DNA of 64,000 bases from Paracoccus lichenicola (lineage in GTDB: Bacteria; Pseudomonadota; Alphaproteobacteria; Rhodobacterales; Rhodobacteraceae): NCBI RefSeq assembly GCF_009708075.1, contig NZ_WMBT01000005.1, forward strand, positions 124,001 to 188,000, written 5' to 3'. Positions 45,841-54,565 of the stretch are shown piece after piece. The position numbers and the translations under genes are program-made. How positions within the stretch are numbered: the stretch's first letter is position 1; every line of letters starts with the position of its first letter. Under the pieces are notes generated by a model that searched no databases, was not told where the DNA came from, and was given only the letters and a program-made list of their open reading frames with translations.

Positions 45841-47378
45841 ATCAGCCCCGACCGGGTGATGCCCAGCAACCCGCCCTGGCGCAGGGTGGCGACCGGATAG
45901 GTGTCGCTGGCCATCAGATCCAGCGAAAACCCCGGCTCGACCTTGCGCAGGGCCTGCAGGGCCGCCAAGGCGCCCGCCTCGTCATGGCGGTGATAGCGCA
46001 GGGCGGCCAGGAAGCGCAGCGAGGGGCGGTTTTCCGGGGCGAACTGCTGGACGGCGTCGAACCGCTGCTCGGCCTCGTCGAAGCGGCCCAGGCGGGTCAG
46101 GGCAATGCCCATGCGCATCTGCCAGGTGGCGGGGTTCAGGACCGACAGCGCCTCGGCCAGGCCCGCCTGCGCTTCGCCATGCGCTTCCTTGTGGCGCCCA
46201 AGGTCGGTCAGCGCCCGCGAATAGGCATAGCGGGCCAGAGGGTTGCGCCCGTCCATCTGCACGGCCTGCTGTGCCAGCCAGAAGCTGACCTGGCCGTGCT
46301 TCATATACCCCTCGACGACCGAACCGACACCCAGGGCGGTGGCACTGTAGGGATCGGCCTCGCGCGCCTTCACCGCGAGTTCCTGCGCCTGCTGGATGCT
46401 GCCCTGAGGATCGGGGACCAGGCGTTCAAAGACCTGGGTGGTCAGCACCCAGGCTCGCAGCGCCATGGTCAGGGACGCGCTGACACCGTCGTTCATCCCC
46501 GCCAGCGCCTGCTCGGCGCGGTGCAACCGCGCCTGGCTGAAGCTGAACACATCCGCGAAGGACACGCCAAGCGCCGCATCGAGGGTTCGCACGGCCTCCA
46601 GCACGCGCATCACGCCCACGCAGATCTGCGCCATGCAATCGTTCATCGAGGCAGAAAGGTTGTCCGCGTCCAGCACGAACTTGTGCGACCAGAACAGCCG
46701 GCCGCTGGGCCGGTGGCTCAGCTTGACCAGCAGGTGAATGTCCCGGCCTAGGCGATTGGCCACGGAGGACAGCACGATGGCGGCCTGTCCCGGATCGGCG
46801 CGGTCGGGCATGGCGACCATGGGCACCAGGTCACACACCCGGCCCGCAGCCTCGCCCATCACCATGGCCGCGATCACGCCGGCTTCCAGATCGCTTGACA
46901 CCGGCTCGGCGGTCAGCAGGACCGGCAGCAGCGACGGCTCGGGGGCGGAAGGCGTCACGGCCTGTTCGGCGTGCATCCGCGCGTCGCGCAGCCAGTCCTC
47001 GAATTCGGGGTCGGGAATGTCCAGGTCGGCGGCGAATTCCGGCATCTGCCCGTCGGGACCGGGCCGGGCTGTCATGTCCAGCCGCACCATGCGCGCGTCC
47101 AGCCCCACCCATCCCGGCCCGCTGACCAATGCCTCGCGCGCGTCGCCCAGGCCGATGCGGATTTCGCGCAGGACCTGTCGCAGGCTGGCATTGGCATGGT
47201 CCGGTTCGCGCGTGCTGAACAGCAGATCCTGCAGCCGCGCGCGCAACACCCGCATGGCCACAGCACTGCCCATGACCGCCAGCGCCCCGCGTGCGCGCAT
47301 CCCGCGCGGCGTCAGGCGCACGTTTCCCGGCCCGACCAGTTCGACCGGCCCCATGAGGCGAAGCGTCAGCGACTGCAT
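45837..47378 (-). CDS. SARP-like winged-helix regulator with TPR domain
   Basis: 513 aa. The N-terminal ~100 residues fit a SARP/OmpR-type winged helix (LTLRLMGPVELVGPGNVRLT; NASLRQVLREIRIGLGDARE; the usual ASLRQAL pattern). A middle part (IHLLVKLSHRPSGRLFWSHK) resembles the domain before TPRs in CadC/adenylate-cyclase-like regulators. Residues ~320-490 are TPR helices (NPLARYAYSRALTDLGRHKE; GRFDEAEQRFDAVQQFAPEN). It is a DNA-binding regulator that probably senses protein or ligand through its TPR part. Divergent by 98 bp from the haloperoxidase-like/S8 protease genes, so probably their controller. Confidence 0.82.
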   Translation of the reverse strand: MQSLTLRLMGPVELVGPGNVRLTPRGMRARGALAVMGSAVAMRVLRARLQDLLFSTREPDHANASLRQVLREIRIGLGDAREALVSGPGWVGLDARMVRLDMTARPGPDGQMPEFAADLDIPDPEFEDWLRDARMHAEQAVTPSAPEPSLLPVLLTAEPVSSDLEAGVIAAMVMGEAAGRVCDLVPMVAMPDRADPGQAAIVLSSVANRLGRDIHLLVKLSHRPSGRLFWSHKFVLDADNLSASMNDCMAQICVGVMRVLEAVRTLDAALGVSFADVFSFSQARLHRAEQALAGMNDGVSASLTMALRAWVLTTQVFERLVPDPQGSIQQAQELAVKAREADPYSATALGVGSVVEGYMKHGQVSFWLAQQAVQMDGRNPLARYAYSRALTDLGRHKEAHGEAQAGLAEALSVLNPATWQMRMGIALTRLGRFDEAEQRFDAVQQFAPENRPSLRFLAALRYHRHDEAGALAALQALRKVEPGFSLDLMASDTYPVATLRQGGLLGITRSGLI

Positions 47379-47476
47379 CAAAACAAAGCTGTAGGTAAAT
47401 TCCGAACTCGTTGTTACGCTTTCCCTTGCGGCAAAGATACACTGTTTTCGATTCCTTTGGTCAACGAGGTCGAGCC

Positions 47477-48568
47477 ATGTCCCTGCTACACGGCGAGCAC
47501 GGTGAACACGGCGAGCATGGCGAGCACGGCGAGGGTGCATCGGGCCGATCCGCCAATGACGGGTTGATGGCCGCCGCCCTGATGCGAAGCCGCGATGCCA
47601 TCGTCGGCACCGAAACCATCGCCCCCCAGGCCGGACAGGAGGCGACGCTGGAACCTGCCGAGCGGCTGCGGCGGATGGACCCCGAATTCCGCCGCGCCGT
47701 CCTGCTGTCCGAACTGCTGGAGGACATCGCCTTCCAGGTCGAGGATTACAGCCCCAAGCGCGCCACCGCACGCGCGGTCACGGTGCTGCGGCGCAAGGCC
47801 GGGGGCGGCGCGATCAAGCACCTGCCCCTGGCCCGGATCGCCCGCCCCGAGGTCGCCGATCTCGGCCATGCCGCGCCCCTGGTCGCGGCCTATGCCGAAT
47901 TGCGCGCCGACCGCCTGGCCGAGATCCTGGTGCAGCGCGCCTTTCTGATCCCCTTTGTCGCCAGCATCCTGCCCCTCACCCCGGCCCGTGCCCCCGCGGT
48001 GATCGAGATGCTGGAAACGGGTCTCGACATCGTGACGCCGGTGGTGATGCGGGTGAAGATCGCGCTTGGCTGCCCCCGGCCCTCGCAGTTCAGCCCCCTC
48101 ATCCAGCCGATGATCGCCGAGCCGGGCCACCCCGCCCTGCCCAGCGGCCATGCCACGCAGTTGTTCACGGTGGCGACCATGCTGGCGCAGCTGATGGATC
48201 CGGGCGCCGCCGTGATCAGCGACAGCCAGCTTTACCGGCTGGCCTGCCGCATCGCCATCAACCGGACGGTGGCGGGCGTGCATTTCCCCGCCGACAGCGC
48301 CGCGGGCGCGGTGCTGGGCATCCAGCTGGGGCGCTATCTGATGGCGCGGGGGCAGGGCGGCACGGTCGGCTCGGCCGGCTTCGACGGCACGGCGTTCCGC
48401 GACGCGGACCAGCCGCGCGACTTTCATTACGGCATCCTGGACCAGATGGTGAAGGGCGGCGATCCTGCGGCGGAATTTCCCGCCGACGGCTCGGCGGTGC
48501 GCCCGGCGCCCTTGTGGCAATCGCTGTGCCGGCGCGCCGAGCAGGAATGGCAGACACGATGGAGCTGA
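47477..48568 (+). CDS. Vanadium-haloperoxidase-like protein (PAP2 superfamily)
   Basis: 363 aa. The vanadate/phosphate pocket is complete: Lys194 and Arg201 in KIALGCPRPSQF, Ser223-Gly-His225 in PSGHATQ, and Arg263/His269 in NRTVAGVHFPAD, with the spacings of fungal vanadium chloroperoxidase. It lacks the multiple helices of membrane PAP2 phosphatases and has no signal peptide. It could be a haloperoxidase or a soluble acid phosphatase. Residues 5-19 are five exact HGE units, a histidine/acid-rich tail that might bind metal. First gene of the S8 protease unit; its stop overlaps the next start. Confidence 0.85.
   Translation: MSLLHGEHGEHGEHGEHGEGASGRSANDGLMAAALMRSRDAIVGTETIAPQAGQEATLEPAERLRRMDPEFRRAVLLSELLEDIAFQVEDYSPKRATARAVTVLRRKAGGGAIKHLPLARIARPEVADLGHAAPLVAAYAELRADRLAEILVQRAFLIPFVASILPLTPARAPAVIEMLETGLDIVTPVVMRVKIALGCPRPSQFSPLIQPMIAEPGHPALPSGHATQLFTVATMLAQLMDPGAAVISDSQLYRLACRIAINRTVAGVHFPADSAAGAVLGIQLGRYLMARGQGGTVGSAGFDGTAFRDADQPRDFHYGILDQMVKGGDPAAEFPADGSAVRPAPLWQSLCRRAEQEWQTRWS
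47489..47533 (+). repeat. Five tandem 9-bp units encoding (His-Gly-Glu)5
   Basis: Units of the type CACGGCGAG repeat five times in frame at the start of the haloperoxidase-like gene, with synonymous differences (CACGGTGAA, CATGGCGAG). Changes in copy number would keep the frame. Confidence 0.9.
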
Positions 48569-48780
48569 CACCCCAAGACCCCCCGCGCTGGTCCGAGCCA
48601 CGGGCGGCCCATGACGAATACCGCCCCGGCCTTTCACCCTATCTGCACTATCTCTATGACCTGCGCGCCAGCCGGAAACAGGTTCCCGCGCGCGACCCCC
48701 ATGGCCCGGACGACGGCGCCGACCTGCCCCGGCAGCTTGAACGGGCGCTGCGCGACCTGATCGAGCAGAGCTTCCGATGA
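48547..48780 (+). CDS. Small protein of unknown function between the haloperoxidase-like and S8 protease genes
   Basis: 77 aa from ATG at 48547, or 73 aa from ATG at 48559; the GAGCAGGA ribosome site fits the second somewhat better. Charged, no cysteines, no membrane segment. Its C-terminal helix LPRQLERALRDLIEQSFR and a tyrosine-rich stretch YRPGLSPYLHYLYDLRASRK are the visible features. It overlaps the previous gene by about 10-22 bases and the next by four. Such a position suggests a partner or inhibitor of one of its neighbours; I recognise no family. Confidence 0.7.
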   Translation: MADTMELTPQDPPRWSEPRAAHDEYRPGLSPYLHYLYDLRASRKQVPARDPHGPDDGADLPRQLERALRDLIEQSFR

Positions 48781-50531
48781 TGGCGCTTGCGAACGGCATC
48801 GTCACCGCGTTCGAGGATTTCCTGAACGATCCGGCAGGCGTCCTGTCCGGGGATGCGGCCAATACCGACCGCCGGATGGCAAGCGACGACGACCTGGCCG
48901 ACCCGGCGCTGGCCTATCTTTCGGACAGCGCCCTGCCCGATCCCGGCAAGGGCTGCATCATCGGGGTCATCGACGACGGGATCCCCTTCGTCCACCAGTG
49001 CTTCACCCTGCCGGGCCATGTCAGCCGGATGGCCTCTGTCTGGATGCAGGACGCGCGGTTCCGGCCGGGCGTGGGGGACGACCTGCCATCCGGCGCGGAA
49101 TGGCGGGGGGCGGAACTGTCGGCGCTGCTGGCCGGGGCCGCCAGCGGAGAGACCAGGAACGAGGATGCGATCTATCGCCTGACCGGCGCCGTGGACCTGA
49201 CCCGCCCCGGCCCGCCGTCCGGCGCCTTCGAGACGGGCCATGGCGCGGCCGTGGCGCCCCTGGCCGCGGGCTTCGATCCGGCCGATCCGCAGGCCCGCAA
49301 CCATCCGGTGATCGCGGTCTGCCTGCCGCCGCGCATCATCGCCGATTCCATGGGCGTGCTGGCGCCGGTCCCGATCCTGACGGGGATGCTGTTCATCATC
49401 CACCGCGCCCGCCGGCTGTGCCGCTTCATCGAGGCGCGGCGCGGCCTTTCGACCGGCGATGTCCGCCTGCCGGTGGTCATCAATCTCAGCCTGGGGCTGA
49501 CGGCGGGGCCGCGCGACGGCTCGACCCTGCTGGAGCGGTTCATGGACGCGGTGTCCGCCACCCAGGCCGCCGATCTGGGACCGGTGCAGTTCGTGCTGCC
49601 CATGGGCAACCACCGCCAGAGCCGCCTGCGCGCCAGGCTGCGGCGGGGCCAACAGGTCGGCTGGCGCCTGCCCCCCGACGACACCACCATCAACGCCATC
49701 GAGATCTGGGGTCCGCCCCATGACCATCCCCCAAAGGGCGCGTTGCAGGTGACGCTGACCCTGCCGGGCCATGCGCCCGCGACCACCGCCTTCACGCTGC
49801 CCTGGCAGTTCTCGGTCCTGTCCGACGGGAAGGGAATGCCCCTGGCGCGCGCCTATTACACGCCGCATCTGCTGCCCGACGGGCGCTGGCGCGACGGCAT
49901 CGCGGTGATCGCGACGCCCACCTGCCCCGAAAGGCTGGGCGAACCCTTTGCCCCGCCCGGCGAATGGCGGGTCGAGATCGCGGGCAGCCACGGGGACGCG
50001 ATCTATGACGTGACGGCGCAGCGCGACGAGGTGATCCGCGGCTTTCGCCGGGGCGCGCGGCAAAGCTGGTTCCGCGATCCCGCCTATCGCAGCCATACCG
50101 AGGCAGGCTTTCCGATCCTGACGGACGCGCAAAACGGCGGCGATCCCCTGGTGATCCGCAAGGGCACGGTCAACAGCTATGCGACCGGCAGCCGGACGCT
50201 GCGCGCCGGGGCGATCTATCGGCACACGGAACAGGACACCGCCTATGGGGCGCTGCTGAACGACGGGCAGCCGGGCGACTGCCTGGCCCCGGTGGACCGC
50301 AGCGTCAACAGCGACTCGATGATCGTGCGCGGGCGAGGCAGCGGCAGCTTTGCACTGGCATCGGGCACCTCGCTGGCGGCGCCGCAGCTGGCGCGCTGGC
50401 TGGCCGTGCAGCTGTCCGGCGGAGCGGCGCTTGAGGGTCGCCAGGCGATTCGCAACCAGGCCCAGCAGCAGTTCGGGACGCAAGGCCAGCCGCCCATCCT
50501 GCCCCTTGCCGCGCATTTTCGCGATTTCTAG
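48777..50531 (+). CDS. Subtilisin-family (S8) serine protease, no signal peptide
   Basis: 584 aa. The catalytic triad is visible: Asp66 in GVIDDGIPFVH, His155 in FETGHGAAVAPLAAG, Ser532 in SGTSLAAPQLAR, with oxyanion Asn278 in LPMGNHRQSR and the VVINLSLGL strand. About 250 residues separate the Asn from the Ser, much longer than in subtilisin, so a domain of unknown type (roughly residues 290-510) is inserted. There is no signal or propeptide, which suggests a cytosolic protease or non-classical export. The ATG overlaps the stop of the small upstream gene. Confidence 0.87.
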   Translation: MMALANGIVTAFEDFLNDPAGVLSGDAANTDRRMASDDDLADPALAYLSDSALPDPGKGCIIGVIDDGIPFVHQCFTLPGHVSRMASVWMQDARFRPGVGDDLPSGAEWRGAELSALLAGAASGETRNEDAIYRLTGAVDLTRPGPPSGAFETGHGAAVAPLAAGFDPADPQARNHPVIAVCLPPRIIADSMGVLAPVPILTGMLFIIHRARRLCRFIEARRGLSTGDVRLPVVINLSLGLTAGPRDGSTLLERFMDAVSATQAADLGPVQFVLPMGNHRQSRLRARLRRGQQVGWRLPPDDTTINAIEIWGPPHDHPPKGALQVTLTLPGHAPATTAFTLPWQFSVLSDGKGMPLARAYYTPHLLPDGRWRDGIAVIATPTCPERLGEPFAPPGEWRVEIAGSHGDAIYDVTAQRDEVIRGFRRGARQSWFRDPAYRSHTEAGFPILTDAQNGGDPLVIRKGTVNSYATGSRTLRAGAIYRHTEQDTAYGALLNDGQPGDCLAPVDRSVNSDSMIVRGRGSGSFALASGTSLAAPQLARWLAVQLSGGAALEGRQAIRNQAQQQFGTQGQPPILPLAAHFRDF

Positions 50532-50674
50532 CCCCCTCGGGACATCTTTTTCACGGAAACCGCGCCTGCGGATTCACGCCCGTTTCACGGCCTTGCCCGA
50601 TAGTGAGTCCATTGCAAGCGATCATCGGTCGCACGGGATGACGGCTTACAAAGGCAGCAACGGGGAAGACGGAC

Positions 50675-51142
50675 ATGCCGGGTGACACAATTCCGAATTT
50701 CAACGACGTGATTGCCGCGCTTCAGCTTTTGGGCGGTGGACCGGGGGGTGTGCAGAATGTACCGGACCACGACATGCAGCAGGACCTGAGAACGGCAATA
50801 ACCGGGCGGTCAGGGGGCGGTGCTCCTCTCGCTGACCCCGACCGCCCAAGCTGGGCCGCGTTCCGGCGGCTCGAGCAGGAAAACCGGCTTCTCGTCGATC
50901 ATGTCGAGATGCTGGCCTGCGCCCTGGGTGCCTGCCCCAATTGCTGGGGCAGCATCGAGGATTGCGAAGATTGCGGAGGCATCGGCAAGCCCGGTGCCTT
51001 CGCCCCGGATCGCCGCTGTTTCGACCACTATGTCCTGCCGGTCATTGTCCGCGTGATGGGACGTGCCGACCCCTGCGACGATCCCGTTTCCCGTCCCGGC
51101 GATTACCGGGACCGGGCCGACCCGTCGGGTTCCCTGGCGTAA
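50675..51142 (+). CDS. Hypothetical protein with DnaJ-like CxxC zinc-finger motif
   Basis: 155 aa. A central CPNCWGSIEDCEDCGGIGKPG pattern (quoted here as CPNC, then ECDC-type CEDCGGIG) gives two CxxC pairs spaced like half of a DnaJ zinc centre. A helix EQENRLLVDHVEMLACALGA precedes it. The N-terminal third is glycine-rich and looks disordered. No signal peptide. It lies 143 bases after the S8 protease on the same strand, so it may belong to the same unit or have its own promoter. ATG at 50675 follows GGGGAAGA. Function unknown. Confidence 0.72.
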   Translation: MPGDTIPNFNDVIAALQLLGGGPGGVQNVPDHDMQQDLRTAITGRSGGGAPLADPDRPSWAAFRRLEQENRLLVDHVEMLACALGACPNCWGSIEDCEDCGGIGKPGAFAPDRRCFDHYVLPVIVRVMGRADPCDDPVSRPGDYRDRADPSGSLA

Positions 51143-51167
51143 CCAGTGCTTCTTTTGCCTGCGGGTG

Positions 51168-51199
51168 TTTGGCGGACGGGTTTCAGCCCGTCCGCCAAA
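51168..51199. terminator. Bidirectional terminator between the zinc-finger gene and pqiC
   Basis: TTTGGCGGACGGG (51168-51180) and CCCGTCCGCCAAA (51187-51199) form a perfect 13-bp stem with a 6-base loop, between convergent genes. Confidence 0.82.
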
Positions 51200-51209
51200 T
51201 CCGTTGCGC

Positions 51210-51839
51210 TCAGAACAGCGGATCCAGCGCAAAGGGATCGGCGGGCGCCGTGGTGGCGATGGTGCGGCCCGGTCCCGACAGGGTGGCGATCTGGCGCGCC
51301 AGAAGGGCGATGGCCCGGGACGCCGCCGCGGCCGAGGCCGCCGCCCCGGTTCCCCCCAGGGGCACGGCGATGTCGAAGCTGCGGGCGTGGTTGGCACCCC
51401 CGCTGCCCTCGTCGGACACGAAATAGCGCCCCGACAGGCGATAGGTGCCGTTGGCCTGGGCCAGGGCCTTTTCCACCCGCACCTCCAGCCGGCGCTGCGG
51501 GGGTTCGGCCAGGGGCCAGGGTTCCCCGATCACGGTCGCGCCCGAGGCGTCGGAAATCGCGCGCGCCAAGGCCTGCGTGAAGGCGCGCTGCGGGTTGTCG
51601 GCCCAGACGTTGCGGGGGTTCGACCGGACCGCGCCGTCTTCCGTCTGGAAGGCGACCTCTTGCCCCGACGCGTATTCGGGCAGGGACACGTCCTTCAGTT
51701 CCGCGCTGCCCAGGCGGTTGGGCACCTGTTCGCCCGCTGGCGGGTCGATCAGGTAACGCGCGGTCCTTTCCGGGTTGGAACAGGCGGACAGTCCCAGAAG
51801 GCCAAGGCAGGCAAGGGCAAGAGGCAGGCTGCGGGTCAT
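51210..51839 (-). CDS. pqiC: PqiC-like outer-membrane lipoprotein (ABC-type transport auxiliary lipoprotein)
   Basis: 209 aa. Lipoprotein signal with lipobox LSAC (MTRSLPLALACLGLLGLSAC), so the mature N-terminus is a lipidated cysteine. Body of the ABC-type auxiliary/PqiC family: ARYLIDPPAGE, NPRNVWADNPQRAFTQALA and a C-terminal helix. With PqiA and PqiB it builds a lipid transport bridge across the periplasm. ATG at 51839 begins the signal; it is separated from the pqiB stop by one base. Last gene of the operon. Confidence 0.87.
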   Translation of the reverse strand: MTRSLPLALACLGLLGLSACSNPERTARYLIDPPAGEQVPNRLGSAELKDVSLPEYASGQEVAFQTEDGAVRSNPRNVWADNPQRAFTQALARAISDASGATVIGEPWPLAEPPQRRLEVRVEKALAQANGTYRLSGRYFVSDEGSGGANHARSFDIAVPLGGTGAAASAAAASRAIALLARQIATLSGPGRTIATTAPADPFALDPLF

Positions 51840-51840
51840 G

Positions 51841-53883
51841 TCATCGTCCCAGAATGAAGGCACGGGGGTTGCGTTCGATCAGGCGTGCCAGCGACCCGAA
51901 GGCCTCGGTCGCGCGGCGCAGTTCGCGCAGCATGTTCACGGCCTCGGTGTTGAAGGCGGATCGGTCGCCATAGGAGGCCAGCACGGAATCGGCCCGCGCC
52001 GCCGTGGCTTCCAGCCGCCCGATCAGCTGCGGCAGCCGCTGGACGGATGCGGCGACCTGGTCGGCGGCGGTGCTGGCGCTGTCCAGCGCGCCGTTCAGGC
52101 TGCCCGCCGCATCGCCGTCGCGCAGGTCGTTGAGCAGGCCCGAAGCCGCCTCCAGCGTGTCGGACAGGTTGCGCGGCAATTGCTCGGCATCCTCGCTGCC
52201 CAGCATGGCGCGCAGGTCGGCCAGGATCCCCTCGGCCTGGGCGCTGATTTCGGCAAAGCCGAATTCCTCGACCGCATTGGCGGCGGCGTCGATCTGCTCG
52301 ACCATGGCGGGCGCGTCGGCGGCGGCCAGCTTGACCGCCTCGGCGGCGGCGGCGGCCTCGTCGATCAGCCGGGCCAGGTTTTCGGCCGTGCCGCCTTCGC
52401 GCAACTCGCGGGCCATGCCGCCGATGTCGGTCGCGGCGCCCCGGGCCTGGTCCAGCGTTTCGCGCAGGCTTTCGGGAATGGCGCGGGTGTCATCGGAACT
52501 GGCGATGGCGGTGATGCTGTTCATCATGTCGGTCGCGGACCGCAGCACTTCCTCCAGCGGCAGGTTGCCGATGCGCGACAGGACGCCCTGGGCGCTGGCG
52601 GTGAAATCCTCCAGATCCCCCGGGACCGAGGGGATGATCGGGTTCGGTTCGGCGCTGGTGTCGATGACGGCGGGCGGGGCATCCGGGATGTCCACCAGTT
52701 CGACCATCAGCGAGGTCCCGAGAAAGCCCTGGCTGGCGACCCGCGCGCGCAAGCCGCCGGCCACCGCCTCCTGCAGGAAGGCCAGGGCGTCGGCGGGCGT
52801 GGCGTCCGCGGCCAGGCCCAGCCGGAAGGGCGAGATCGCCATGGTCACGACCTGGCGGATCTTGTCCGTTCCATTGTCCAGGGTGACCGCGAGATCCGTG
52901 ACCTGGCCCACGCGCAGGCCTTGGAACTGCACGTCCGCGCCCTTTTCCAATCCGCGCAGGGAATCGTCGATCAGCATGGCGATGCGCAGCGGTTCGGCAT
53001 TGTCGCTGGCCAGGATGTCGTTGCGGGCGGTGTCCTCGTCGGATTGCAGGGCGAAGACGTGGCCCGGCTCGACCGGCTGGCCGCCGCTGACCAGGGTGTC
53101 GAAGGCCACGCCCCCCTGAAGGACAGACGACAGCGAGTTCACGTTCAGCGACACGCCCGAGGCGCCCAGCGACAGCGAAAAGCCCGAGGTGTCCCAGAAG
53201 ACCGTCGCGGTGGTCAGCCGCCTGTCATGGGGCGCCTCGATGAAGGCGTCGGCGATGACCTGATCCTCGGTCTCGGCCAGGCGCAGGTTTTCCATGCGGC
53301 CCACCTGCACGCCGCGATACAGCACCGGCGCGCCCTCGCTGATGCCGTCGGCATTGTCCATGGCCAGCGTGACCCAGGTGCCGGGCGTGTCGCTGCGCAC
53401 CAGGGGCGGGCGTTCCTGGCCCACGAAACGGTCCTGCGGGGCGGACACCGCCGCGTCCCAGTAACCCTCGATGAAGGAGCCGGTCAGCACCGTATCCAGC
53501 CGCGTCACCCCCTGGGCCGAGACCTGGGGGCGGACGATCCAGAAGGCCGCGTCGCTGTCGATATAGGGGGCCACGTCCTTGTCCACGCGGATCTCGACCA
53601 CCACGCGGGCCAGATCGGGGGTAAAGGTGACGGATTCCACCTGGCCCACGGTGATCTCGCGGAAGCGCAGGGCGGTTTCGCCCGGCGTCACGCCGGTCGC
53701 ATCGGCGAATTCGACCTTGATGGTCGTGCCCCGGCCCGCATAGGCGTTCCAGGCGATCCCCAGCGTCACGATCAGGGCGATGATCGGCACCAGCCAGATC
53801 ACGTTGATCCCGGCCTGGGCTGCACGCACGGCTGTCTTTCGCGCGGGACTTGCCGGTCTCGGCGGCGGCGGCTGATCGGTCAT
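51841..53883 (-). CDS. pqiB: MCE-domain protein PqiB
   Basis: 680 aa. N-terminal membrane anchor (AGINVIWLVPIIALIVTLGI, about residues 24-43) and three MCE/MlaD repeats: TTIKVEFADATGVTPGETAL, GTWVTLAMDNADGISEGAPV and LRIAMLIDDSLRGLEKGADV. A long helical C-terminus (residues ~430-680, Ala/Glu-rich) forms the needle-like tube in PqiB. It spans the periplasm to shuttle lipids between membranes. About 130 residues longer than E. coli PqiB (546 aa), mostly in the C-terminal helical region. Confidence 0.93.
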   Translation of the reverse strand: MTDQPPPPRPASPARKTAVRAAQAGINVIWLVPIIALIVTLGIAWNAYAGRGTTIKVEFADATGVTPGETALRFREITVGQVESVTFTPDLARVVVEIRVDKDVAPYIDSDAAFWIVRPQVSAQGVTRLDTVLTGSFIEGYWDAAVSAPQDRFVGQERPPLVRSDTPGTWVTLAMDNADGISEGAPVLYRGVQVGRMENLRLAETEDQVIADAFIEAPHDRRLTTATVFWDTSGFSLSLGASGVSLNVNSLSSVLQGGVAFDTLVSGGQPVEPGHVFALQSDEDTARNDILASDNAEPLRIAMLIDDSLRGLEKGADVQFQGLRVGQVTDLAVTLDNGTDKIRQVVTMAISPFRLGLAADATPADALAFLQEAVAGGLRARVASQGFLGTSLMVELVDIPDAPPAVIDTSAEPNPIIPSVPGDLEDFTASAQGVLSRIGNLPLEEVLRSATDMMNSITAIASSDDTRAIPESLRETLDQARGAATDIGGMARELREGGTAENLARLIDEAAAAAEAVKLAAADAPAMVEQIDAAANAVEEFGFAEISAQAEGILADLRAMLGSEDAEQLPRNLSDTLEAASGLLNDLRDGDAAGSLNGALDSASTAADQVAASVQRLPQLIGRLEATAARADSVLASYGDRSAFNTEAVNMLRELRRATEAFGSLARLIERNPRAFILGR

Positions 53884-53890
53884 CGTCTGG

Positions 53891-54565
53891 TTAGTCCTGC
53901 CCCTTGTCGTCCGTGTCCGTCCGGCTGCGCAGCGGCAAGCCGCGCCAGATCAGTCTTGGATCAAAGCTTTGCGCGGAAAGCATGGTGAAGGCAACAGACA
54001 GCGCGAAGGACACGGCGGCAGGTCCGGGATGGATGGATGCGACAAAGCCCAGCTGCACCAGGGCCGACAGGATCGCCACCACGAACACGTCGATCATCGA
54101 CCAGCGGCCGATGAATTCCACCACCTCGTAGATCTTCAGGCGCGTATGGGCCTGCTCGACCGTCGCGGGTTGGCCGGCGACCCGCGCCAGCCAGGCGATC
54201 GACAGGAACTTGGCGATCGGCACGATGATCGAAGCGACAAAGACGATGGCGGCGATGTCGTAGTTGCCGTAATGGATCAGCTCGACCACACCTTCCAGGA
54301 TCGTCGCCTCGGTGCTGCCCTGAAGCCCGGCAAAGGTCTGGGTCCGCATCATCGGGAACAGGTTCGCCGGAACATACATGATCAGGCCCGCCAGCCACCA
54401 GGCCCAGACCTTTTGCAGCCCGCGGCGGTCGGGCGGCACCAGATCCGCGCCGCAGCGGTTGCAGGTTTCCTGATCCTCGGGCCAGACGCGGCCGCAGGAC
54501 CGGCAACCGACCAGGCCTGCGCGATGCGCGGTCATCACGGGGGCGGTCGGCGCGGCATCCGTCAC
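53891..54565 (-). CDS. pqiA: PqiA-family membrane protein, second copy
   Basis: 224 aa. Zinc ribbon near the N-terminus (GCRSCGRVWPEDQETCNRCG), then four membrane helices in the PqiA arrangement (LIMYVPANLFPMMRTQTFAG; VEFIGRWSMIDVFVVAILSA). It corresponds to the C-terminal half of E. coli PqiA. The start is a GTG at 54565 overlapping the previous stop (GTGA). With the preceding gene it reconstitutes what is one fused protein in enterobacteria. Confidence 0.9.
   Translation of the reverse strand: MTDAAPTAPVMTAHRAGLVGCRSCGRVWPEDQETCNRCGADLVPPDRRGLQKVWAWWLAGLIMYVPANLFPMMRTQTFAGLQGSTEATILEGVVELIHYGNYDIAAIVFVASIIVPIAKFLSIAWLARVAGQPATVEQAHTRLKIYEVVEFIGRWSMIDVFVVAILSALVQLGFVASIHPGPAAVSFALSVAFTMLSAQSFDPRLIWRGLPLRSRTDTDDKGQD

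Noticed and set aside
45837-51142. The regulator/haloperoxidase/protease module as a prophage or genomic island
   Set aside because: GC content and codon use match the neighbours; there is no integrase, tRNA, direct repeat or transposase at the borders.
51168-51199. Attachment-site-like perfect inverted repeat
   Set aside because: Position between convergent stops and the 6-base loop fit a bidirectional terminator better.
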